From NCBI GenBank assembly GCA_903839875.1, contig CAIMDZ010000190.1, forward strand, positions 1 through 59,281: a DNA stretch of 59,281 bases, written 5' to 3'. Source of the DNA: an uncultured Bacteroidota bacterium (GTDB lineage: Bacteria; Bacteroidota; Bacteroidia; Chitinophagales; Chitinophagaceae). The position numbers and the translations under genes are program-made. This document shows, in pieces, positions 8,336-18,204 of the stretch (position 1 is the first letter of the stretch; every line of letters starts with the position of its first letter). A model generated the notes under the pieces. That model was not told the origin of the DNA. It saw only the letters and a list, made by a program, of their open reading frames with translations, and did no database searches.

Positions 8336-8640
8336 ATTTTTTTGTGAAATAACGTTAAGGATTTTTCCCGGTTTATTTCAATGGCCTTATTCAGTATGTC
8401 TCATTTCGAGTGTAGATGTTTCGTTCCTCAACATAACAAAAGCGAGTGTATGTCTTAACACGATTAATGGGATTCCGGGATGAACAGGATTTTTCGGGTG
8501 CCAGGGCAGGGGATTGATAACAGAATGTTAATTGTTGCCCTCTCCCCCCAATAATACCCCTCACTTGTATAAATAAATACAATTATTTATCGTTGTTTTA
8601 TGCACACATTTAATTTTGATGTTTTTTATCACCACACACT
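8336..8640. other. Intergenic region before the outer-membrane gene
   Basis: No gene is seen. It contains a phrase near 8466-8495 (GGGATTCCGGGATGAACAGG) of a kind common between Bacteroidota genes, a C-run near 8545, and the promoter at 8611. The rest is unremarkable. Confidence 0.4.
8611..8618 (+). promoter_or_regulatory. -7 element of the outer-membrane barrel gene
   Basis: TAATTTTG is a perfect TAnnTTTG match, with a TTG at 8593 as a somewhat close -33 partner. It leaves a leader of roughly 15-20 nt before the ATG at 8641. Confidence 0.45.
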
Positions 8641-11469
8641 ATGCGATACCTCGTCATTGTTTTGCTTATTGTTTGCTCCTTGCAGGGCTTCGGGCAATCT
8701 TACCTAATCAGGGGGTCTGTTACAGATACACTTAACAGTACTTCATTATACCGGGCCTCAATTGTTGCTATCCGGACAAAAGATTCGGTAATAGAATCTT
8801 TTACCCGCACCGGCCCCGACGGGCGGTTCGAATTGAAGGTTTCTTCAAATAGCAAGTACCTCCTGCGCATCACTTTTCCCAGCTTCGTTGATTACCTCGG
8901 CGCGGTAAATGTGAAAAGTCCGATCACTGACCTTGGTGACCTGCCCATGGTTTCCAAAGAACATTTACTTAAAGAGTTTGTACTTACAAAGAATATCTCA
9001 GCCATTAAGATCAAGGGAGACACCACAGAATATGTGGCCGATAGTTTCAAAGTAAAAGAAAATGCAACTGTGGAAGACCTGCTGAAAAAACTGCCGGGCA
9101 TACAGGTGGACAAAGACGGCAACATAACCGCACAGGGCGAAACAGTGCAAAAGGTATTAGTTGATGGCGAAGAGTTTTTCAGCGACGACCCCAAGGTGGT
9201 TACCAAGGGGCTACAGGCAAATGCCGTGGACAAAGTACAGGTGTATAACAAGAAAAGCGAGCAGGCAGAATTCACCGGCATTGACGACGGGCAAAAAACA
9301 AAGACCATCAACCTGGAACTGAAAGAAGATAAAAAGAAAGGTTACTTCGGTAAACTGGATGCGGGCGGCGGCACTGATGGCTACTTCCAGGACCAGGGTA
9401 TGATTAATGCTTTTAAAGCCAAGCGCCAGTTCTCTGCCTTTGCTATTATGTCTAATACCGATAAGATAGGGCTGGGATGGGAGGATAATAATAAGTTCGG
9501 CAGTGGCAGCTCTACCATGATCACCGATGATGGCAATATCTTTAGCTATTCCAGTAATTCAAACGCCGATTTTGGCGGTGGCAATAATCAGTACAATGGC
9601 CAGGGCCTGCCGCAGACGTGGACTGGCGGTGCACATTTTGCCGATAAATGGAATGATGATAAAAGCCACGTTACATCCAACTACCGTTATGCGATGCAGA
9701 ATGTAGACCTGGCAGGCAGCACCACTACCCAGAATGTGTTGCCTGATAATAAAGGATTTATATCGCAGCAGAATAAGACCCAGTTCAGCAAGGGCGAGCG
9801 CCACGGGCTTGACTTTATGTATGAATGGAAACTGGACAGCAACACCACGATCAAATTAACTGCTGATGGCGGTTACAAGCAATCAAATATGCTGACTAAC
9901 TACAACACCAATACCTTTAATCAGGACACCGGGCTGATAAACACTAACAAGCGGAATATTACCAGCAACTATTATTCAGACTACGTTAATGCCGACCTGG
10001 TGCTGAAGAAGAAATTTAAAAAGAAAGGCCGTACGATCTCTTTGGATTTTAAAGAAAACTACAAAGAAACGAGTAGCAACGGGATACTGAATTCTGCTAC
10101 AAATGTATATTCGGTTGGAAAAACAGACACAGCAACGGCCGACCAGAAAAAAGTTACACAATCCAATACGCTTGCTTTCTACGCCAACGCTACCTATACC
10201 GAGCCGCTCTCGAAGAAGGTTTACCTGGAGCTAAATTACGGTGTCACAGTCAACAACAGTACTTCGGCCAACTATTCTTACGACACCGCCGGGAAAGGAT
10301 TCAGTAATAAAAGTGATTCCCTTTACAGCAGCGACTATAAGTATAACATACTTACCAATAAAGGCGGGGCCAACCTGAAGTTTGTGTACAAGAAAGTAAA
10401 TTTTTCTTTCGGCGGCAACGTATCGGATGCCAGCTACTTACAGACCGATGTTTACCACGGTGATACATCGCACCGGTATAACTACGTAAATTTCTTCCCA
10501 CGTGCCAATCTGACTTACAAGATCAGCAACCAGACCAGCTTCACCTTCAACTACTGGGGCAATACGCAGCAGCCAACCATTAACCAGGTGCAGCCGCTGC
10601 GGCAGAATACTGATCCCCTGAATATCACAATCGGCAACCCGGGGCTGAAGCAGGAGTTCACTAACACTTTTTCTGTGAACTTCAACGATTACAAAATGCT
10701 TAGCAGCCGCTACCTGTATGGCAACTTCTCGTTCAGCACCATGGCCGATGCTATCAGCACAAAACAGATAAGTGAATACGGTGTGAACACTATCCAGTAC
10801 ATTAATGTGAACGGCAACTATTCGGGCTATGGCTACTTTGGCGGCGGCCAGAAAATCAAAAAGCTGGATGTAATGTTGGGGCTGCAAACAAATATGTCTA
10901 TCAATCATGTAAACAATATTGTGCTGACCGACACGTCGAACGCGAAATCAGACATTCCCAACAACCACACTGACTACAACACCTATTCATTCGGTCCGTA
11001 CATCAATTACGAAAAAGAAAAGAAATTCGAGTTTACACTTCAGCCGGAAATTACCTACAATTATAACAAGTCTACAATCAGCACTTTTTCTACCAGTTAT
11101 TGGTCTACAGATTTAAACTTTAACGGCACAGTGCAACTTCCCTGGAAATGTGAGATAGGCACTACGGTAGATGTAATGATCAGGCAGAAGACGGCTACCT
11201 TCCCGGTAAACAACAATGTGGTGAAATGGAATGCTCACGTAGAACGAAAATTTCTCAAAAACAGCCAGTTGGTGCTAAAGGCCTCGGTGCTGGATATACT
11301 TAACCAGAACATAGGATACAGCCGCACTGCGCAGGCAGGAATGATCATTGAAAATAATTACAACACCATCCGCCGCTATGGCATGCTGCAACTGATATGG
11401 AACTTCACCCATACACCCGCAGGTGTGAAACCCGCAGTAGAGGGACCGGTGATGAACTTTAGTAATTAA
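8641..11469 (+). CDS. Outer-membrane beta-barrel protein with carboxypeptidase-regulatory-like domain
   Basis: The 942-residue protein has a signal peptide ending near GFGQ, an N-terminal carboxypeptidase-regulatory-like fold (about 20-105), then a TonB-receptor plug-like segment (VEDLLKKLPGIQVDKDGNI near 142-160, and VLVDGEEFFSDDP). The rest is a long beta-barrel of alternating aromatic strands rich in Asn, Tyr and Thr. This arrangement matches the OMP_b-brl_3 group of TonB-receptor-like proteins; no clear TonB box is seen. The substrate cannot be told. The GLPGLI-family gene follows 57 bp later, a pairing often seen in Bacteroidota, suggesting one transcript. Confidence 0.88.
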   Translation: MRYLVIVLLIVCSLQGFGQSYLIRGSVTDTLNSTSLYRASIVAIRTKDSVIESFTRTGPDGRFELKVSSNSKYLLRITFPSFVDYLGAVNVKSPITDLGDLPMVSKEHLLKEFVLTKNISAIKIKGDTTEYVADSFKVKENATVEDLLKKLPGIQVDKDGNITAQGETVQKVLVDGEEFFSDDPKVVTKGLQANAVDKVQVYNKKSEQAEFTGIDDGQKTKTINLELKEDKKKGYFGKLDAGGGTDGYFQDQGMINAFKAKRQFSAFAIMSNTDKIGLGWEDNNKFGSGSSTMITDDGNIFSYSSNSNADFGGGNNQYNGQGLPQTWTGGAHFADKWNDDKSHVTSNYRYAMQNVDLAGSTTTQNVLPDNKGFISQQNKTQFSKGERHGLDFMYEWKLDSNTTIKLTADGGYKQSNMLTNYNTNTFNQDTGLINTNKRNITSNYYSDYVNADLVLKKKFKKKGRTISLDFKENYKETSSNGILNSATNVYSVGKTDTATADQKKVTQSNTLAFYANATYTEPLSKKVYLELNYGVTVNNSTSANYSYDTAGKGFSNKSDSLYSSDYKYNILTNKGGANLKFVYKKVNFSFGGNVSDASYLQTDVYHGDTSHRYNYVNFFPRANLTYKISNQTSFTFNYWGNTQQPTINQVQPLRQNTDPLNITIGNPGLKQEFTNTFSVNFNDYKMLSSRYLYGNFSFSTMADAISTKQISEYGVNTIQYINVNGNYSGYGYFGGGQKIKKLDVMLGLQTNMSINHVNNIVLTDTSNAKSDIPNNHTDYNTYSFGPYINYEKEKKFEFTLQPEITYNYNKSTISTFSTSYWSTDLNFNGTVQLPWKCEIGTTVDVMIRQKTATFPVNNNVVKWNAHVERKFLKNSQLVLKASVLDILNQNIGYSRTAQAGMIIENNYNTIRRYGMLQLIWNFTHTPAGVKPAVEGPVMNFSN

Positions 11470-11526
11470 CGAAAACAACTGGCCCTGGTGACGAACCGGC
11501 AGGATTTTAACAACAAACAAATTCAA

Positions 11527-12267
11527 ATGAAACAATACTTTTTAATACTTACGATTTTCCTTTGCACCTCCGCAGTAAAGGCGCAATTTACCACCTCCGG
11601 AAAAATAGAATACGAACGTAAAGTGAACGTTTATGCCCAGATGGATGAGATGGAAAACAAAGACTGGTTTGAAAAAATCAAGGCGCAGATACCTAAATTC
11701 AGCAGTACATTTTTCGATCTTACTTTCGACACCGCCAGAAGTATGTACAAACCCGGCAAGGAAGTGGAAACCAACAGCAAGCTGAAAATGTTTGGTGGCG
11801 GGCCAGCCATGGAAAATGTGGTATACACTGACTTTGCTGCAAAAAAAGTAACTGCCAACAAAAAGGTATACGAGCAGAAATTCCTGGTACAGGACAGCCT
11901 GCGGAAAATAGACTGGACAGTAAAAGATGAGATACGCACCATTTCCAATTTTAAATGCCACAAGGCCGTGGGCAAAATATGTGATTCGGTTTATGTAGTG
12001 GCATTCTACACAGAGGACATAATAGTGAGCGGTGGCCCCGAAATGTTTGGCGGCCTGCCTGGCATGATCCTGGAACTGGCCATCCCCCGGCTACACACTA
12101 CATGGGTGGCCGACAAAGTGGAACTGCTTACGCCGAAGCCGGAAGACTTTACGATACCAGATAAAGGCAAGAAGGTGAATGAAGCGGAAATAGGCGATAT
12201 CATAAAAGCCAGTTTCAAAGACTGGGGCAAACTGGCTCCAAGGAATGTATGGTGGACGGTGCTGTAG
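11527..12267 (+). CDS. GLPGLI family secreted protein
   Basis: This is a 246-residue periplasmic protein. The start at 11527 gives a good signal peptide (MKQYFLILTIFLCTSAVKAQ); codons upstream of it are not signal-like. The family signature appears as GLPGMILEL near residue 179. GLPGLI proteins are widespread in Bacteroidota beside TonB-receptor-like barrels; their biochemical role is unknown. It is the second gene of a likely operon with the upstream barrel and ends 6 bp before the convergent reductase gene. Confidence 0.88.
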   Translation: MKQYFLILTIFLCTSAVKAQFTTSGKIEYERKVNVYAQMDEMENKDWFEKIKAQIPKFSSTFFDLTFDTARSMYKPGKEVETNSKLKMFGGGPAMENVVYTDFAAKKVTANKKVYEQKFLVQDSLRKIDWTVKDEIRTISNFKCHKAVGKICDSVYVVAFYTEDIIVSGGPEMFGGLPGMILELAIPRLHTTWVADKVELLTPKPEDFTIPDKGKKVNEAEIGDIIKASFKDWGKLAPRNVWWTVL

Positions 12268-12273
12268 GGAAAT

Positions 12274-12987
12274 TTACCCATACAACTCGCTATGCACATC
12301 CTTCTTATCATACCCAATGGCCAGTATCCGCTGCCTCGCCTCATCTATCATAGCTTTCCAGCCACATAGCATGAAGGTGGCAGGTTGCCTGCCGGAACAA
12401 AGCCGTTCGTAGATGGGATGTACATAACCCATATGCCCATCCCATTGTTCTCGGGAGAGCGTGTAGTAATAATGAAAGTCTGGTAGTGTGTTTTCCAGCA
12501 CTTTCATTTCATCGGCATAGAGCAGGTCGCCATGGGTGCGGGTGCCGAATATGAGGTGTATTTGTTTGTGAGGAATGTTATTCGCGCTGATGTGCTGCAG
12601 CATACTCCTGAACGGCGCTATGCCGGTACCGGTGCAGATCATAAAAAGGTCTTTATCAAGGGTCTCGGGTAAAACAAACACACCTTGCGGGCCACGAAGT
12701 GTGAGCGTACTTCCAACCTCAACTTTATTAAACAGGTATTCTGATGCCAGCCCTGTAGGTAAGTACACTATCAGTAATTCAAAGGTATTGCCATCGGGCA
12801 TGGAGGCTATGCTGTAACTGCGCCAGCGTTTATTGCGCTGCTCATGAATGGGCAGGTCGAGGGTTACAAACTGGCCGGGTTTAAAAGTAAATGAGGGAGA
12901 TTCGGGTAGTTCTATCCAAAACCTGCGGGTAGTGTGTGTTGCCTGTTCTATCTTAGTTACAATTCCCGGTTGCCACTGAGGTACCAT
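12274..12987 (-). CDS. FAD/NAD(P)-binding oxidoreductase (ferredoxin-NADP reductase superfamily)
   Basis: The 237-residue cytoplasmic flavoprotein has an FAD-binding barrel (about 1-100) with RxYS as RSYS near residue 57, and a nucleotide-binding half with GTGIAPFRSM near 120. The C-terminal MLCGWKAMIDE segment and its short tail are typical of the family. It transfers electrons between NAD(P)H and an iron-sulfur or flavodoxin partner, which is not identifiable here. No iron-sulfur domain is fused. Confidence 0.87.
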   Translation of the reverse strand: MVPQWQPGIVTKIEQATHTTRRFWIELPESPSFTFKPGQFVTLDLPIHEQRNKRWRSYSIASMPDGNTFELLIVYLPTGLASEYLFNKVEVGSTLTLRGPQGVFVLPETLDKDLFMICTGTGIAPFRSMLQHISANNIPHKQIHLIFGTRTHGDLLYADEMKVLENTLPDFHYYYTLSREQWDGHMGYVHPIYERLCSGRQPATFMLCGWKAMIDEARQRILAIGYDKKDVHSELYG

Positions 12988-13022
12988 GTCTTAATTTTTA
13001 GCAAAGGTAACTCATTGGGGGT

Positions 13023-13925
13023 TTATACCTCATAAGCTATCCCTTCCACGCTTACCAGCGTATTCGGAAATATAGGCATCGCTTCTTCCCTGAAGGGTTC
13101 TAGGTCTTTATATTTTGAGGAGAAATGGCCTAATAAGAGTTGTTTTACATTTGCCATTTTAGCTAATTCGGCGGCTTGTGCGGCAGTACTGTGGTATCGG
13201 GCCATTGCTTTGGCCTTATCATTTTCCAGGTAGGTGCATTCATGGTAGATTGTGTCGGCCCCCTGAATGATATCAAGGAAACTGTCGGTGAACAGGGTAT
13301 CAGCACAGTAGGCGTACTTTTTAGGTACCGGACCGTCTTCTGTCACCCACTCATTTTTTATTACCTCACCCCCTGCATTGATATAGTCATTACCCTGTTT
13401 CAGACTTTCATAAAACTCAGCAGGTACACCGTATTCATTGCACCGGGCCGGTAATAGTTTTCTTCCTCTTGTTTTCCGTTCCACCAGGAAACCATGGCAT
13501 TGTATGCGGTGGTCAACCGGAAAACAAGTAACGCTGAAAGAAGGATCATCAACAAGCAGGCAGGGGCCTTCAGGCAATGGGTGGAAGTAAAAAGGATAAG
13601 TCAGGACGGTGTCGGCTACTGTAAGTATGGCGTCTATAATCGGTTTTAAGTCTGCAGGTGCATATAAATGCAGGGGAGCAGTACGGCCCAGCAGGCTCAT
13701 GCTGTTAAGCAGCCCCGGCAAACCAAAATAATGATCGCCATGTAAATGGCTGATAAAAATATGATGCATACTTCGCCACCTTAGCCCAAACCGCTGCATC
13801 TGCGATTGGGTGCCTTCGCCGCAATCTATCAGCAATACCTCTCCATACACAGATACGGTCTGTGCAGTGGGGTGCCTGCCGAAGGCAGGCAGCGCTGAGT
13901 TATTTCCTAGTATGGTTACCTTCAA
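13023..13925 (-). CDS. rnz: Ribonuclease Z
   Basis: This 300-residue metallo-beta-lactamase-fold endonuclease matures tRNA 3' ends by removing the trailer. The zinc-binding motif HLHGDH is at residues 60-65, and further ligands are visible as PVDHRI, ADTLFTDSF with HECTY, and the final LLLGHFSSKY. Length and motif order match RNase Z/ElaC. It is on the same strand as the neighbouring reductase gene, 35 bp upstream of it. Confidence 0.95.
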   Translation of the reverse strand: MKVTILGNNSALPAFGRHPTAQTVSVYGEVLLIDCGEGTQSQMQRFGLRWRSMHHIFISHLHGDHYFGLPGLLNSMSLLGRTAPLHLYAPADLKPIIDAILTVADTVLTYPFYFHPLPEGPCLLVDDPSFSVTCFPVDHRIQCHGFLVERKTRGRKLLPARCNEYGVPAEFYESLKQGNDYINAGGEVIKNEWVTEDGPVPKKYAYCADTLFTDSFLDIIQGADTIYHECTYLENDKAKAMARYHSTAAQAAELAKMANVKQLLLGHFSSKYKDLEPFREEAMPIFPNTLVSVEGIAYEV

Positions 13926-14046
13926 TAGTTATACTTTCTGTTTTGGGCTGATAAATACTAAAGATAATTAAAGTCCGGCATTTTTAATTCCACCGGGCGG
14001 AAACTCCAAAATATATTTTGAAAGGATATTTTTATCTCTGGCCCAA

Positions 14047-15174
14047 TTATTTTTCCATGCATTTCATCATACTGGCCCAGAGGTTTTTGGCGGAGCTGTT
14101 CCAGTCGAATTTTTTTATCTGCTCCCTGGCCTTTTCTATAAGCCTGCCACGAAGGGCTTCATCTTTATAAATCAGGTGCATTTTATTTGCAATATCCTGC
14201 GGGTCGGTAGGGTCGGCAAGCAAGGCGGCATCCCCGGCTACTTCAGGCATTGAGGAGGTATTACTTACGATTGCCGGCACATCGCATTGCAGCGCCTCAA
14301 GTATGGGAATACCGAACCCTTCGAATAAAGACGTGTATAATAGAACATATGCGCCACCAATAACTTTTGATAGCTCATCCACATTCATGTACCCCACCCA
14401 TTTCACATCTTCTTTAAAAGGCATATTCTCGCGCATTTGCTCCACCTCCTCATATTTCCATGCAGGGCGGCCGGCTATTACCAGCTTCATATTGGTACGC
14501 TGCCTCTGTTTGAAGATCACGAATGCCTTAAGCATATTTACAATATTCTTGCGGGGATGCAATGCCCCGGCAAATACAAAATATTCACACCCTTCGGCAT
14601 ACTGCTTTTTAACAGCTTCACGTTCTTCGCGTTGAAGGGGCCTGTATTCATCATGGGCGCCATTATAAACTATATCTATTTTATCCGGGGCTATACCATA
14701 TCGCGAGGATATATCGTTTTTGGAAAAGGCAGAAACCGTGGCTATCCTTTTGGCTTTTTTTGCAAACAGGGGAGAATAGTGCCGCCAATAGAGCCGCTGG
14801 CTCAATACGAAATGCTCCGGGTAATGCTCAAAAGCAAGGTCGTGTATTACCAGGCAGGTAGGCACTTTAGTACTAAGCGACATAAAACTATCGGGCGAAA
14901 GGAACAGGTCGGCTTTGTATTTGCGCAGCATTGCCGGCAGGCTCCATTCAAACCAAATGTAAAATAATATGGGGTGCCGTGCCTGGGGATAAACGACCAC
15001 AGGTGTTACATTGGGGGCAAAAACAAACATGGGGTCATACTGCCTGTCGAAAAAGAAAATAAACTCGTGCCCGGGATGATCCCGGACAATTCGTTCCAAT
15101 GTCTGATAAGTAAACCAACCTATACCCTCCAGTTTCCCTTTTAACAGCAGTCGTGTATTTACAGCAATTCGCAT
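14047..15174 (-). CDS. Glycosyltransferase family 4 (GT-B)
   Basis: This protein of about 375 residues starts best at MRIAVNTRLLLKGK (15174); the five earlier codons are not needed. The N-terminal Rossmann half is followed by a nucleotide-sugar-binding half with LHPRKNIVNML and the retaining GT4 motif LFEGFGIPILEAL, holding the paired Glu residues. It adds a sugar to a cell-surface glycan; donor and acceptor are unknown. It is divergent from the flippase gene 55 bp away, so the two may serve the same polysaccharide. The spacer holds a TATTTTTG -7 element for this gene on the minus strand. Confidence 0.9.
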   Translation of the reverse strand: MRIAVNTRLLLKGKLEGIGWFTYQTLERIVRDHPGHEFIFFFDRQYDPMFVFAPNVTPVVVYPQARHPILFYIWFEWSLPAMLRKYKADLFLSPDSFMSLSTKVPTCLVIHDLAFEHYPEHFVLSQRLYWRHYSPLFAKKAKRIATVSAFSKNDISSRYGIAPDKIDIVYNGAHDEYRPLQREEREAVKKQYAEGCEYFVFAGALHPRKNIVNMLKAFVIFKQRQRTNMKLVIAGRPAWKYEEVEQMRENMPFKEDVKWVGYMNVDELSKVIGGAYVLLYTSLFEGFGIPILEALQCDVPAIVSNTSSMPEVAGDAALLADPTDPQDIANKMHLIYKDEALRGRLIEKAREQIKKFDWNSSAKNLWASMMKCMEK

Positions 15175-15229
15175 ACCTTCTGACAACAAAAATATACTTT
15201 TACTGCTTTATTAGCAGTTAAATATACTG

Positions 15230-16678
15230 ATGCGCCGTTTTTTTGTAAAAAACATCCTTTTTGTAATCGCGATAAATGTATTGGTTAAGCCAATATGGAG
15301 CCTGTTTATTGACTTGGGGGTTCAAAACAGGGTGGGTGCAGCGTCTTATGGCCGCTATAGCGCCATGCTAAGCTTATCAATAATTTTTTCCATTATATTG
15401 GATTTTGGTATAACCAATTATAATTCCCGTACCATTTCGCAAAATCCTGATGCGCTGAAAACCTTGTTTTCGTCAATGCTTACTGCCCGCCTTTTGCTGA
15501 TCCTTGTTTACATGGGGTTGGTGTGTGGTTTTGCATTCCTGTCTGGTTACGGCATGATGGAGATACTGATGCTATGCGGTGTGCTGCTGATACAGTCGCT
15601 GACCTCGCTATTGTTGTTCATACGCAGCAATGTGGCCGCATTGCAGAAATTCAAAACAGATGGCGTGCTGTCGGTCATGGACAGGTTCCTGATGATACTG
15701 GTTTGCGGCTTTCTGCTGGTGTACCCCAATACCGGCCGGCATTTCCGGATTGAATGGTTCATCATAGCACAGATAGCCTGCTATTTTACCGCATGCATTA
15801 TTGCCTACCTGGTGCTGCGGCACATTCACGAGATAAAGCTAAAGGTCTCCTTTCATGGTCCTACTATCATCAAGATCATCAAAGACAGTTTCCAGTATGC
15901 CCTGTTTATCTTCCTGATGTCGGTTTATATCCGGTCAGACAGTGTGATGATCAAGTGGATATCGGGCTCTGAGCAGGCTGGTGTATACGCCGCATCTTAC
16001 CGCCTGCTGGATATAAGCATCAATATGTTCGGCTCCATGTTTGCTGCCGTATTGTTGCCCCTGTTTGGGCGTATGCTGGCCCAAAAGCAGGATGTGAACC
16101 AGATAGTAACTCTTTGTGTAAATGTAATGTTGCCGGTTTCATTCATTGTAGCAGTTGCTTCAGCTTTTTTCGGCACACCCATCATGCACCTGCTTTACCG
16201 TGATGCCACTGTTGAATGGGGTATCATTTTCGCATGGGTAATGGCGTCCTTTCCTGCGTTCTGTATTATGTATGTTTACTCTACCCTGCTCACTGCCAAT
16301 GGCAACCTGAAAATTCTCAGTGCCATAGCTTTTTCCGGTGCAGTTTTCAATATACTCCTCAATACCTACCTTATCCATCACAGCCAGGCCCGCGGCGCGG
16401 CAATCGCCTGTTTTATTACTGAGACGGCTGTTGGGGTAGGTTATATAGTATTTTGCGTAAAAAGGCTGAAGGTGCATATGCCATTGAGATGGGTGCTTTC
16501 GCATATACTGTTCCTGGGCCTGCTGGCCGGCGTTGCCTACGGAGCTACTTTTCTGCCATTAAAGTGGATGTGGCAGGCATCGGCATTTGCAAGTGTAGCA
16601 GTGATCCTTATTTTGGTATTCGGGTTTATTTCGGTGCAGGGGGTGAAGCAGTTGTTTATGAGTAAATTATCTAAGTAA
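15230..16678 (+). CDS. Polysaccharide flippase (Wzx/MATE-like)
   Basis: This 482-residue integral membrane protein has about 12-14 hydrophobic helices over its length. The N-terminal helices with NRVGAASYGRYSAM are typical of polysaccharide-biosynthesis flippases, which move lipid-linked sugars across the inner membrane. Divergently placed to a glycosyltransferase. No other capsule or O-antigen genes are adjacent. Confidence 0.88.
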   Translation: MRRFFVKNILFVIAINVLVKPIWSLFIDLGVQNRVGAASYGRYSAMLSLSIIFSIILDFGITNYNSRTISQNPDALKTLFSSMLTARLLLILVYMGLVCGFAFLSGYGMMEILMLCGVLLIQSLTSLLLFIRSNVAALQKFKTDGVLSVMDRFLMILVCGFLLVYPNTGRHFRIEWFIIAQIACYFTACIIAYLVLRHIHEIKLKVSFHGPTIIKIIKDSFQYALFIFLMSVYIRSDSVMIKWISGSEQAGVYAASYRLLDISINMFGSMFAAVLLPLFGRMLAQKQDVNQIVTLCVNVMLPVSFIVAVASAFFGTPIMHLLYRDATVEWGIIFAWVMASFPAFCIMYVYSTLLTANGNLKILSAIAFSGAVFNILLNTYLIHHSQARGAAIACFITETAVGVGYIVFCVKRLKVHMPLRWVLSHILFLGLLAGVAYGATFLPLKWMWQASAFASVAVILILVFGFISVQGVKQLFMSKLSK

Positions 16679-16715
16679 TACTTCTGAGCAGAACCGTTAA
16701 TTCTGATTACTGGAG

Positions 16716-16859
16716 TCACAATAAATTCAACTCCTTAACCAAAAGCTCTTTCTTTTGTTTTGATATTTTTTCTAAAAGTAAAATAGCAAATTCAATAAAA
16801 TATCCCGGATTTGAATTTAACGGAAATGACTTTGAATCGGGTATAGAATACCTGGTCAT
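16716..16859 (-). CDS. Possible 47-residue small protein
   Basis: A short ATG-initiated frame encodes a peptide with a helical C-terminal half (FIEFAILLLEKISKQKKELL). It lies between the flippase and YihY genes on the YihY strand. Composition is protein-like, but length and lack of homologues known to me leave it uncertain. Confidence 0.3.
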   Translation of the reverse strand: MTRYSIPDSKSFPLNSNPGYFIEFAILLLEKISKQKKELLVKELNLL

Positions 16860-16874
16860 TGAACAGATACAGCA

Positions 16875-17822
16875 TCAAATTTTTTTTCCTTTTTCAGCAG
16901 GAGGATGTTTATGGTGTTCCAGCATAGCAGTTTCATGCTTTATAATATGCACTGCATTTTTATCTGCTCTTATGTCTTTGCCATGGTTTTTTGCATACAT
17001 CTCGGTAAACTCGGCGCCGAAATACAGTATCATGGAAGAATAATAAACCCATGTGAGTACAAGGATAATGGAGGTTGCCGCTCCGTATGCATTAATACTA
17101 CGTGATAACCCAAGGTAATAACTAATCAGATACTTTCCGATAATGAACAGAACACCGGTAAAAACAGCGCCAACGAGCGCGTCTCTCCAGTTTATTTTAG
17201 CATCGGGTAATACCTTGAAGATAATGAAGAAAACAAATGTCACCACTATGAACAGCAGAGTAAAATTTGCACCTTTTAAAAGTACAATATCGGCATCGCC
17301 CAATAAATGTTTCAGGCGACCGGAAAGCAGATCTATAAGCAGGTTTGCAACAATGGTCACCAGCATCACAAAACCCAAACCTATTACCAGCACCAGTGAA
17401 AGGAGGCGGTCCTGTATATACTTCAGCCAGCTCCTCTTCGGCTTCGCTTTTACAGACCAGATGTAATTTATGGAACTTTGAATCTCAGAAAATATACCGG
17501 TAGCGCCGAACACAAAAACCAATACCCCTATAACACCAAATAAAGTGGTATTGGTCTGCTTGCTCATATTGGCGAGAATACCCTGCAATTCATTGGTTGC
17601 GGTTGCTCCTATTATACCGCTTACCTGTGCAAATACTTCGGTAGTAACAGTTGCCTTTTTATAAATAAAGCCCAGGAACGTGACAACAACGAGTAATAAA
17701 GGACCGATAGAAAAAATGGTATAATAAGCCAGAGATGCGCTCAGCTTAGTGGCGTGGTCTTCAACAAATTCAATTCCTGCTGCTTTCAGCAGCATATAAA
17801 AACTCCGAAGTCTCGAAAACAT
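16875..17822 (-). CDS. YihY/BrkB family inner-membrane protein
   Basis: This is a polytopic membrane protein with six predicted helices. The N-terminal KLSASLAYYTIFSIGPLLLV and the later GATSIILVLTWVYYSSMIL are hallmarks of YihY/UPF0761. The function of the family is not settled; the old name RNase BN is incorrect. The start at 17822 (MFSRLRSFYML) looks better than the upstream one at 17879, which adds 19 non-conserved residues. The C-terminal tail is His- and Lys-rich. Confidence 0.88.
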   Translation of the reverse strand: MFSRLRSFYMLLKAAGIEFVEDHATKLSASLAYYTIFSIGPLLLVVVTFLGFIYKKATVTTEVFAQVSGIIGATATNELQGILANMSKQTNTTLFGVIGVLVFVFGATGIFSEIQSSINYIWSVKAKPKRSWLKYIQDRLLSLVLVIGLGFVMLVTIVANLLIDLLSGRLKHLLGDADIVLLKGANFTLLFIVVTFVFFIIFKVLPDAKINWRDALVGAVFTGVLFIIGKYLISYYLGLSRSINAYGAATSIILVLTWVYYSSMILYFGAEFTEMYAKNHGKDIRADKNAVHIIKHETAMLEHHKHPPAEKGKKI

Positions 17823-17979
17823 ACTAATTATTTTTCCGGCAACATTAAGTATGCGTAAAAATCGTGCACCTGCAAGCAATATACCTGTAATTATTTTTTT
17901 ATCAAAGGTTGGTACAATTTTTTTGCATGTAGCATTTTATTATAAAATCACATTATTGATCCGGTTTAAAACAGCAACT

Positions 17980-18165
17980 ATGGCACGAAAGTACTCAAAA
18001 GCAGCGCAGGAAAAAGTACATGAAGAATTGGAAGGCAAGTTGAAAAGCAGCGGCTCCGGGAAAACCGTCACAGATCCGAAACAGGCAATAGCAATCAGAC
18101 TGTTGGAGGCCCGCAGAAATGGAAGGAAAGTACCTGATAACCCGAATGAAGGGAAATTGCAGTGA
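17980..18165 (+). CDS. Small basic protein (DUF6496-like)
   Basis: The 61-residue protein starts MARKYSKAAQEKV and contains KTVTDPKQAIAIRLLEARRN, the conserved core of DUF6496-type proteins. These small Lys/Arg-rich proteins are common in Bacteroidota and Proteobacteria and may bind nucleic acid; no function is proven. The upstream in-frame extension to 17851 overlaps the divergent YihY gene and is not protein-like. Confidence 0.75.
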   Translation: MARKYSKAAQEKVHEELEGKLKSSGSGKTVTDPKQAIAIRLLEARRNGRKVPDNPNEGKLQ

Positions 18166-18204
18166 CGCAAGATTTTGCGTTTCTACATGCATTTGTCAAT
18201 TACC

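Noticed and set aside
10438-10908. 156-codon antisense frame in the outer-membrane barrel gene
   Set aside because: Shadow; the plus strand encodes clear barrel strands here.
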